From: RGIG8748 sp045606045
GTDB taxonomy: Bacteria; Bacillota; Clostridia; UMGS1810
Reading direction: 5' to 3'
NCBI GenBank assembly: GCA_045606045.1
Contig: JAZURE010000066.1
Location: forward strand, 1 to 12,474
Length of the DNA stretch: 12,474 bases
The notes under the pieces were generated by a model that ran no database searches, was not told the origin of the DNA, and worked only from the letters and a program-made list of their open reading frames with translations. A program made the position numbers and the translations under genes. The first letter of the stretch is position 1; every line of letters begins with the position of its first letter. Shown here piece after piece: positions 1 through 7,471 of this stretch.

Positions 1-3000
1 CTTTTGTTGTTTCTTCCATCCATTGTGCATCAGAACGAGATGAGCCGAATCCTTTTATTGCAGAATGTAATTCCTTAATGTAAGGGATTTTTGCAGTTAT
101 GCTCATATCACTTGCAAAATTGGATAAGTACAACTTCATAAATTTAACCATATCCATTTCCTCATCATCGTCATCACGAAATGCATCAAAGGCGGATTCA
201 ACAAGAGCCGCCAAAGCATTTGTCACCGTATAAGCCGTTAGGATTCTCGCTATTCGTTTTCTATTTTTCTTTATAGCCTGTGACTTACCCATTCGTCTTG
301 CATCAAGTTTGTATTCCATATAGGCATCCTGAAGCATATTATAAGCAAGTGTAGGCTCGGATGCAAAAGCCGTGAGGAATTTATCACCTCTGTCCGTACT
401 TCTCATCATTTGGCTGCGAGTCATAGTTGAGTCTACAACCTGAGTTGCGTAGATTACTTCACGCAATCTTTTCCCGATTTCTGCATAGAATTCTTCGCTG
501 CCTACTCTTAATTCCTTCCGTTTGTCTCTTACTTCAAGTTCGCAAGCGTTCCACAAATAACCCCAAGTGATTTTGTCTGCCACCTCTGCTCCCTTCATAG
601 CCAAATCTGTTGCCTTGTCTTTCCATGTGTCATTATGCTTGATTTGTGCCTCTACACCTCTTTGAACATTGGTGTCATAATAACCCATAGATTTCCAAAG
701 AGCAATACCGCAATATGTTTCTGCTTTTTTCACTTTGGGCTTATGTCCAAGAGCTTTTACTAAGTATTTATTGTCTATGACTGCACTCGCTCTTGCATAA
801 GATGTAGGCTGTAGGAGTATTACCCTTAAATTAGCACCAACAGCAGCAATCTTTGCGTTTGAGAAGAATCCTTTGCCAAGTGTATCTCTACTTACCTCCT
901 GCTGTCCGTTGATATCTTTAAGGAATGTGGTAAAATAATTTTGTCCATCCTTACCAAAAGCTCTTTCAATAGACTGTTTAACACCACTTGCCCGGAAAGT
1001 ACCATCCTTAAAGGTTTCCTTTTCCGTATAATTATACCACTTAAAAGAATCAAGCACCGGGAGTGCCAAGGAATTGTATTTTGCCATATCAGAAGTGTGT
1101 TGAGCGAATACATCAAATATGTCGCTAATTACAATTCTGTTGTTGGCCTTGTCGATTGTACTCTTTGTAAATGACATATTCAGAAGTTTAAACAAACTGT
1201 TAAGTTGATCTGTTTCATCATTTACTGCAAGATTGTTCTTGTCTGATTGAATAGGGAAGTAGTTTTCTTCGCCAAAAGCTTTGTAACCAAAACGAGCCAT
1301 TGACACTTCATTTCCCCAATCAGAGCAAACAGTATTCATAAACTCTTGCAATTTGTCTGCAACTTCTTTCTGCTTTTCCGTGAGGGAATCGAGAATATTG
1401 CGAACATCTTCCTCGGTAAACACAACGCCTTCTGACTGTGAAACAATGTTACCCTTCTTGTCTTTAAAATCCGCTACTCTTATACCACCCTGGAATAAAT
1501 GCCCTCTTGCCTGTTCTCTCTTGTTGAGGCAATACATCGACATTATCTGAGGTACCGTTAATTGTACTGTCTGATACTGAGGAACATAATCCTCGCTTGC
1601 CAACTCATATTCGGCTGCAGGGGCAAGGATTTTAAAAGTCTTTACATCTTTGCTCCATTCCTTAACATCTTTGCTTGTGTAGGTTTCTTTTGCAAAATCA
1701 ATGATTTTCTTTATGTTGAATGCAAACTTATCCCAACCATCTTGAAGGGCTTCGTATACCTTCATTCCACCGCTTCCAAATCTTTTGAAAACATAATAAG
1801 GAAGAGCGTTGCCCCAGTCAAGAAGTTTTTTGGCTGCTCCACGTTTGCCATCGTAAATCTTTCCTTTACCCAAACTATCGAGATATAACATTGACTCCTG
1901 TGAGAGATTGGCAATACCCCGTGCGTGGTGTACGGCATGGAATTTGTTCAGCTTGGTAACTGCGTGTTTGATGGTTTTAACCATCCTGTCAAGTGTCTGC
2001 AGGTCAGTAAGAGTCATTCTGTTAATTATAAACTCGTTGTCACCAACCTTGTTTCTGATATTTTCTACGGAGTCTATCATCTTTTCAATGTCTTCGTCTA
2101 AGCCATGACCGTACAATTCCACAAGCTCATCGTGTGCGTTAGAAGCTTTAACCATCATATCCTTGACCTTGTTGAGCGCCCTTGACAAAGAAATATCCTT
2201 TTTGGTGGGATCACCCTTTTTTAGAAGTTGCTTTGAAGAGAAGTCGATTGCCTGAAGAAGTGCAACTACAGGTTCTTTCATGATTTCGGGAATATGCTTG
2301 TCCTTTGAGTTCTTCACAAGCAATTCATTAAGAGAAAGCGCATTGGCTGTAATACTTTGAATTCGAGTCTTCCTCTCCGCATTTTCCTTGAAGGATTCAA
2401 GCCTCTGTCTACCAAGTTCCTTGGCTCTTGCAACATCTCTGTCCTTGCGTTCACGGAGTTTCCTGCTCAATTCCGACATTTGTTTCTTGTAGTGAATGGT
2501 GTCTGCAAGTTTTTGCGCCTCAAGTCTTGAATTATATTCCTCTCGGAATTCTTTCATGGCTCTACGATGTTCAAAATTAAGGAGTTTTATCTGCTTGTCA
2601 TACTTGTCTGCCGTTGTACGAATAGGCGACACATTCCAATATTGATTATAGATTTCATTGGCAAGCCATCTTGTTGTTTCCTCGTTGTTGTAATCTGATA
2701 TTATTTCAGATGAATCCTTAAGGTTTGCAAGAATATCATAAAGTTCCTGGAGCATATCTGCAGGATTGATGTCTGCATCAAATGTACCCGGATATTGTCT
2801 CACCCACTCTTGCCACATTGACTCGATAGGAGTTCCACTATCTGTGATGGTTACTCGGTTAAAGAAATGCCTGTTCCAATTCTTGCCGAATATATGTTGT
2901 GCCTCTGCTTTTTGAGTTTCGCTTAAGGATATCTTGGTGTTCCTTATCTCTCTTAAAATTTGTTTGGAGTAGTCATCAACCATTATTTCAGGTTTGGAAT

Positions 3001-6000
3001 CTTTGAGCATATCCCTCGCAAGATTGTAGCATCTCTCGAACACATCTTCCCGAGTGAGGTGTTCTGTGTGTGCTATGAAAGAGTAAACATCTCTAAGTGC
3101 TTTCATAAGCTCGACCTTGTCCATATTGCTTCTTCCGATATTTCTAAGGTGTCCTGCAACTGCTCCAAGCTGATTCTCGTTGAAGTGATTTCCTTTGGTG
3201 ACTTTTCTTTCGAGTGCAAGTCTTCGCTTAAGCCTATCAAAATCTTCCTTGAGCTTTTCGTTTTCCTTGCGAAGTCTCTCAGTTTCACCCATAAGGTCGT
3301 AGATGTCTTCTTGGCGGTCCATGTACTTGCCTTTTTCTTCTGACTGTGGTATATTGTCCTTGGAAGTAATGTCTGTTGGCGTGTCGACTACTTTTGTAGC
3401 TGCCGCCGTTTCAGCATTGCTTCTTTTTTTGTTATCAACAATGGTATCTAACATTAAAACTTTATGAAGTTTATCACCCTTTTCAACAGCATCCATATAC
3501 TCGGAATCTCTATCCGAAAATTTTGTGTTGACTTTTTCGGTGGGATTGGGTATACTATCTTTAGAAGCATTCTTGCTATAATCACTGTCAATTGGTGACT
3601 GTGATTCACTGGCTTGAGTGCTTTTGTTTTTTATACGCACGAGATTTCCATTTGCAATTTGTTTTTTTAGGTATTTTTGTAATTCACCTCTTCCAAAAAC
3701 CGTAGCAATCTTGTTGGTGTCAATAAAAATTCTATTGTATCTGCCTTTTTCATTTACATATACGGGTACATTGATAGTGTTGCCATCAGAATCTTTGTAT
3801 TGAGAAATTAAAAGAAAATAGTTTTCCCTACGTGAACTATCCTCAGCATTTTTCGTCCCCCTATACGCTTCAGTTACATTATCTAACCCGTCTATCACTT
3901 TCATAAATAATGATTTTCCAAGCCCGTGATAGTTTATACCACTATTCACTTTTAACCCCAAGATTTTCGCTTCTTTCTCGGTAAGGATATTTTCACGAAG
4001 ATGAGATGCCACCATCATCATAGGAAGATTTTTCACACCTTTTTGCGAAACAAGAATAGCAGGGCTATTGTCTGTTAATTTGATTTCTTTGTCATAGTTT
4101 TTATCTGTTATAGCCTGTTCTATTTCCGATATTGCTTCTTCCCTCAATTTATACTTCACATCACCCTCGGAAGATACATCATCATTAGTAGAATTTTCCT
4201 TTGTGGAATTCATCTCTTCAGCAGCCTTGTTATAGGCTTGAACCTCCCGAAGCATCTTATCCCAAAGAATTTGCATTGCCTCAAGTCGCTCTTTGTCTTC
4301 TCTTAAGGCTTTGGCTTCTGCAGAGTTGGATTGGTTAACATATGAAGATAAAAATTCATCTATCCAATCTATAACCTTTTGTATTAAATCCTGTATCTTT
4401 TCGACAAAAGTCTTCTGTTCGGCAGGAGATAGAGACTTGAACATAGCCCGTGTTTCCTTACTTCCTGCAAGAAGGTCCTCACATGCTCTTGCCACAATTT
4501 CACTAATAGCATCTGCTTCTGTATGCTCTCCTTCTTCGGGATGCTCTCTATCAAGTCGCTCAATTTCATCGGCAATGATGTCGTTCCTTGTTTTGCCCTT
4601 ATAGTCGGGGGATTTTTCCAAACCGTCAAGCACAATATCAGATAGCATTTTAAATGCCTTAGGTGACTTGACCTCCATTTCGTGTGTGAGTTCGTGGGCT
4701 ATGGTTGTAATGATAAGGTCTGTTCCTGTCCAGTCCTTGGTATTCTTGCCTGCATACACATCTATGAAAGTTATATCCTTGCCTACATTGTACATACCAT
4801 TAAACTTTTTGTTCTTACCCACAAAAACAAGGTTAGAACCCAAAGCTTTGTACAGACCTTTAGCGAATATAACCGCCTGCTTCTGTCTGTTATCAAGATT
4901 GTTCCAATTAACCTTACCCGAAACATATTCCTTGCCATAGTTAATAGCCGACTCATCTATGATTCCTCTTACACCACTTCTCACCCTTGCCATAAGTTCG
5001 GCATTGGTTTTGTCGGAGGCTTCATTTGACTTCTTTATCATATGAGCATATATTTCCTTTACGGCATCTGTAGAGAGAGGTCCTTTGCTTTCAAGAATCT
5101 TATCTACAGTAAAGCTTTCGGGATGCTTGGAATACTCTGCAACAAGGTTAAAGGAGTTTGCATACTCTTCGAGGTCGGTTTTTTTGTCGTAATGTCTTGT
5201 AAAAATTGCCGCTTCCTCCGTATCCATTCCCTTGACATACTCGGAAATTCCCTTGTCATTTTCGACAAAAACCCTCTCACCGTATTCACTTCCACGAAGT
5301 ACTTTTACTTCTTCTGCTGATATATCTTCACCGACACTTTTTTTGGCTATGATGTTGGCGATTTCTTCTACATTCCTTGTTTCTCCAAGGTCCGTGAGTC
5401 TCTCGGTGGCTTTATCAACAGTTTCCTCCTTTACTGATTCAACATCGACATCCTTGCCAAGAGCTTTCTTTGTATTCTTAGACTCCTTATTAATCTCTTT
5501 TGAAATGACATCATTGATTCTTGCCTCGGGATTGTATTTTGCCATATCCCCCAATTTTGCATAGTCATCCTTGGCAAAGAAAATCTGATTGCCTGTGGAC
5601 TTCTTGTTGTGTGCGATGTTCTCTGTGTCTACTCTCGCATTCTGCCAAAGGCTACCAAGCTGAGCGTCCGAAACATTCTCCGCATTTATACCTTTTTTTG
5701 CATATCGTGTGTATGCCTCATATGCCGATGCCATTTCGGGATTGGATGCCATATCGAATACATCGGATATTCGGTTGTTGTCTCTGATGTTTTGACCAAT
5801 GTGCTTATTGGCAGAATGTACACCCATGGCAGAGGGGCTACTAATTAACCCCGAGGAAAAAATAGTACCCAAACCAATATCGGCATACCTTACCAAAGCA
5901 TTCCCTACAACCTTACCAAAAGCCTCCTTGCCCGACATACCGCTTGCCTTATAGCTTTTAAACTCGGTATTTAGTTTGTTCAAATCTTGACTTATAAGGT

Positions 6001-7456
6001 AATCTGCTATATCATTAGTACCCTCTGTGCTGAGTTCTCCAATCACCTCAGTTTTAAGATTATCTAATAAATAACCCCAAGCGCTTTTTGTCAATGCCTC
6101 TTTCCCAAACATTGCCTCAAAGCCTTTGCTCTCAAAGAAGTATTCTGCTGCACCTGCAATAGCACCAAGACCAAATGCTTGCTCATCAGATAATCCTCTT
6201 GCTTTGGCATCCGTTGTAGTATCAACAACTGCGCCCGAGCTTAATATACCCGATTGAATGGATTTGCTCACTCCGCCAAGACTACCAAATCCACTCATGA
6301 CCATTGCAGCAACGTTGTCAGCAGCATTCATACCGTGGCGATAAAAGAATTTACCTATGCCACTATCAATGACATCGTTTTCTATGGTGCTTCTTTGTGT
6401 CTGTACACGTCTTCTCCCCGTGTATAGGGATGAGTTTGTGTCTATACTTCCATCTTCGGCATAATCCATAGCCATAAAAGGCAAAGCTAAAGCATTGTTC
6501 CCAAGATTGTCAAGCACACTAACAGTAGAAGTTGCCACGGGACTTTCCTTTGCCATTTGGGAAGTAATATTTTTTTCGTGTTCTACTCTTCGTTGTCTCA
6601 AATCAGAGTCTAACATTTCCAAGTATTTCTTTGCTTTTTCCGGGCCTTGTGTTTCCCACAATGCATTAAACCTCTTTTTCTCATCTTCAGTTAAATGCTT
6701 GTTTTTCAGGAAATCATATGTGCCTGACATATGCACATTAGTAAGTGTTCCGTAATCCCTTGCCTCTTTGTCACCATTAACATAATTGTATAGGTATGCA
6801 TCTTCATCCCCGATAACTGCATAACCATTCAAAGTTTTGCTAAGTTTAGCATCCTTTTTCTTATACTTACCACTCTTTGCAATATCAACCGTCTTGTCAA
6901 TGTCTGATTCGTATTCCCTTGAATACGCATCATTGTACAAATCTTCCCACTTTATGTTATATCCGTCAGAAGTAGTGTAGGCAACACCCTTCTTGCCTTT
7001 AAGCTGTTTTGAATTCATCGAATACAACTCGGTCAGTTTTGTTTTTTCGTTGGTATAAGCTTCGGCATTCTTATACTTACCGTATTCTGTGGAAAGACCT
7101 TCCCAATTATCGAGGACAGATTTGTAGGATTTTTGAATTTCAGAAAGGTCAGCACCACCATACTTTTTCTGATATTCTTGATATTTCCCAAGCCTATCAT
7201 ACATACTCTGCACGGATGACAGAGTATTTTTCATTGTTTCCTGTGTCTGCCATCCGCTATATGCCTTGTCTATGGTTTTAGATAACGAAGCAATATCAGA
7301 CTCGAAGGTGTCAAAATTTATGGATTTTGAGAGAATCCGTCTGTCCAATTCGGATGAATAATCACTATGTTTAGACGAAACATTAGCCGGAGTGCTTTTC
7401 TCTTTCTTAGCTTTTATTTTATCATTGAGAATTTTCGAATAGTCTTTAATCGCCAT
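1..7456 (-). CDS. Giant phage polyvalent protein, C-terminus beyond the window
   Basis: One frame stays open for at least 2485 codons and leaves the left edge without a stop, so the protein exceeds about 275 kDa. I checked that it stays in frame at several widely spaced points. Visible parts in order are: a helical N-terminus (1-310); a Gly/Ala-rich hydrophobic segment (370-545); a charged helical stretch; a zincin-like region with HELTH at 921-925; a MuF-C-like region (about 1115-1275); a first coiled coil (1379-1422); a mixed helical region; a second, very basic and acidic coiled coil (1612-1696); and a long helical C-terminal part with GANLRVILLQPTSYARA at 2207-2223. An acidic run (DDDDEE) lies near 2427. 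This architecture matches phage 'large polyvalent proteins', injected with DNA to act early in the new host (family concept known; assignment inferred). It is last in the visible chain. ATG follows AAGAGGT. Confidence 0.88.
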   Translation of the reverse strand, partial: MAIKDYSKILNDKIKAKKEKSTPANVSSKHSDYSSELDRRILSKSINFDTFESDIASLSKTIDKAYSGWQTQETMKNTLSSVQSMYDRLGKYQEYQKKYGGADLSEIQKSYKSVLDNWEGLSTEYGKYKNAEAYTNEKTKLTELYSMNSKQLKGKKGVAYTTSDGYNIKWEDLYNDAYSREYESDIDKTVDIAKSGKYKKKDAKLSKTLNGYAVIGDEDAYLYNYVNGDKEARDYGTLTNVHMSGTYDFLKNKHLTEDEKKRFNALWETQGPEKAKKYLEMLDSDLRQRRVEHEKNITSQMAKESPVATSTVSVLDNLGNNALALPFMAMDYAEDGSIDTNSSLYTGRRRVQTQRSTIENDVIDSGIGKFFYRHGMNAADNVAAMVMSGFGSLGGVSKSIQSGILSSGAVVDTTTDAKARGLSDEQAFGLGAIAGAAEYFFESKGFEAMFGKEALTKSAWGYLLDNLKTEVIGELSTEGTNDIADYLISQDLNKLNTEFKSYKASGMSGKEAFGKVVGNALVRYADIGLGTIFSSGLISSPSAMGVHSANKHIGQNIRDNNRISDVFDMASNPEMASAYEAYTRYAKKGINAENVSDAQLGSLWQNARVDTENIAHNKKSTGNQIFFAKDDYAKLGDMAKYNPEARINDVISKEINKESKNTKKALGKDVDVESVKEETVDKATERLTDLGETRNVEEIANIIAKKSVGEDISAEEVKVLRGSEYGERVFVENDKGISEYVKGMDTEEAAIFTRHYDKKTDLEEYANSFNLVAEYSKHPESFTVDKILESKGPLSTDAVKEIYAHMIKKSNEASDKTNAELMARVRSGVRGIIDESAINYGKEYVSGKVNWNNLDNRQKQAVIFAKGLYKALGSNLVFVGKNKKFNGMYNVGKDITFIDVYAGKNTKDWTGTDLIITTIAHELTHEMEVKSPKAFKMLSDIVLDGLEKSPDYKGKTRNDIIADEIERLDREHPEEGEHTEADAISEIVARACEDLLAGSKETRAMFKSLSPAEQKTFVEKIQDLIQKVIDWIDEFLSSYVNQSNSAEAKALREDKERLEAMQILWDKMLREVQAYNKAAEEMNSTKENSTNDDVSSEGDVKYKLREEAISEIEQAITDKNYDKEIKLTDNSPAILVSQKGVKNLPMMMVASHLRENILTEKEAKILGLKVNSGINYHGLGKSLFMKVIDGLDNVTEAYRGTKNAEDSSRRENYFLLISQYKDSDGNTINVPVYVNEKGRYNRIFIDTNKIATVFGRGELQKYLKKQIANGNLVRIKNKSTQASESQSPIDSDYSKNASKDSIPNPTEKVNTKFSDRDSEYMDAVEKGDKLHKVLMLDTIVDNKKRSNAETAAATKVVDTPTDITSKDNIPQSEEKGKYMDRQEDIYDLMGETERLRKENEKLKEDFDRLKRRLALERKVTKGNHFNENQLGAVAGHLRNIGRSNMDKVELMKALRDVYSFIAHTEHLTREDVFERCYNLARDMLKDSKPEIMVDDYSKQILREIRNTKISLSETQKAEAQHIFGKNWNRHFFNRVTITDSGTPIESMWQEWVRQYPGTFDADINPADMLQELYDILANLKDSSEIISDYNNEETTRWLANEIYNQYWNVSPIRTTADKYDKQIKLLNFEHRRAMKEFREEYNSRLEAQKLADTIHYKKQMSELSRKLRERKDRDVARAKELGRQRLESFKENAERKTRIQSITANALSLNELLVKNSKDKHIPEIMKEPVVALLQAIDFSSKQLLKKGDPTKKDISLSRALNKVKDMMVKASNAHDELVELYGHGLDEDIEKMIDSVENIRNKVGDNEFIINRMTLTDLQTLDRMVKTIKHAVTKLNKFHAVHHARGIANLSQESMLYLDSLGKGKIYDGKRGAAKKLLDWGNALPYYVFKRFGSGGMKVYEALQDGWDKFAFNIKKIIDFAKETYTSKDVKEWSKDVKTFKILAPAAEYELASEDYVPQYQTVQLTVPQIMSMYCLNKREQARGHLFQGGIRVADFKDKKGNIVSQSEGVVFTEEDVRNILDSLTEKQKEVADKLQEFMNTVCSDWGNEVSMARFGYKAFGEENYFPIQSDKNNLAVNDETDQLNSLFKLLNMSFTKSTIDKANNRIVISDIFDVFAQHTSDMAKYNSLALPVLDSFKWYNYTEKETFKDGTFRASGVKQSIERAFGKDGQNYFTTFLKDINGQQEVSRDTLGKGFFSNAKIAAVGANLRVILLQPTSYARASAVIDNKYLVKALGHKPKVKKAETYCGIALWKSMGYYDTNVQRGVEAQIKHNDTWKDKATDLAMKGAEVADKITWGYLWNACELEVRDKRKELRVGSEEFYAEIGKRLREVIYATQVVDSTMTRSQMMRSTDRGDKFLTAFASEPTLAYNMLQDAYMEYKLDARRMGKSQAIKKNRKRIARILTAYTVTNALAALVESAFDAFRDDDDEEMDMVKFMKLYLSNFASDMSITAKIPYIKELHSAIKGFGSSRSDAQWMEETTK
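557..1579 (-). other. C-terminal polyvalent-protein-associated helical region (LPD38-like)
   Basis: Residues about 1960-2300 contain LTVPQIMSMYCLNKREQARG with HLFQGGI, then WGNEVSMARFGYKAFGEENY with FPI, and GANLRVILLQPTSYARASA. I recognise this series of motifs from the C-terminal parts of giant gut-phage proteins, and it most resembles the large polyvalent protein associated domain 38 family. It is helical with no evident catalytic residues, so a packaging, structural or membrane-passage role is more likely than an enzymatic one (inference). Confidence 0.45.
3632..4114 (-). other. MuF C-terminal-like domain within the giant protein
   Basis: Residues about 1115-1275 run from an ITDKNY start through KLTDNSPAILVSQKG, a YHGLGKSLFMKVIDGL helix, RRENYFLLISQYKDSDGNTI, VPVYVNEKGRYNRIFIDTNK and a final LQKYLKKQIANGNLVRI. 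The order (small helix, 'ENYFLLI-DxxGxxI-VPV-N' strands, then a helix-loop ending in NGNL) resembles MuF-C domains found at the ends of phage head or injected proteins and in polyvalent proteins. The match is from memory of the pattern. The biochemical role of MuF-C is not well established. Confidence 0.5.
4427..4879 (-). other. Zincin-like metallopeptidase domain within the giant protein
   Basis: At residues 921-925 the sequence reads HELTH, in the helix DLIITTIAHELTHEMEV, which is the HExxH zinc-binding motif with E922 as the expected catalytic base. A strand-like stretch (NVGKDITFIDVY) precedes it. About 60 residues later, ISEIVARACEDLLAG offers E986 as a third zinc ligand in the ExxA style of gluzincins. 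Such a domain would cut host or phage proteins after delivery, or process the giant protein itself; the substrate is unknown. Hydrophobic spacing around the motif argues against a chance match. Confidence 0.7.
5822..6349 (-). other. Gly/Ala-rich hydrophobic region of the giant protein
   Basis: Residues about 370-545 contain repeated small-residue hydrophobic stretches: AADNVAAMVMSGFGSLGG, SGILSSGAVVD, GLSDEQAFGLGAIAGAAEY, and later GNALVRYADIGLGTIFSSG. The spacing of Gly and Ala resembles glycine-zipper helices that insert into or cross membranes, as proposed for injected virion proteins. No single stretch is a clear classical membrane anchor, so membrane contact is inference. Confidence 0.5.
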
Positions 7457-7463
7457 AATACAC

Positions 7464-7471
7464 ACCTCTTA
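7464..7471 (-). promoter_or_regulatory. Ribosome binding site of the giant gene, overlapping the upstream stop
   Basis: TAAGAGGT on the minus strand combines the TAA of the 479-residue gene with an AGAGGT Shine-Dalgarno core, 7 bases from the ATG of the giant gene. The two genes are in the same reading frame and separated by one stop codon and three further codons. The site is weaker than those of the lysis genes, which would lower output of the giant protein per transcript (inference). Confidence 0.55.

Noticed and set aside
2960..3343. A 127-codon plus-strand open frame with Phe-rich hydrophobic stretches
   Set aside because: It is antisense to the coiled-coil part of the giant gene, where Lys and Glu codons read as Phe, Leu and Ser on the other strand.
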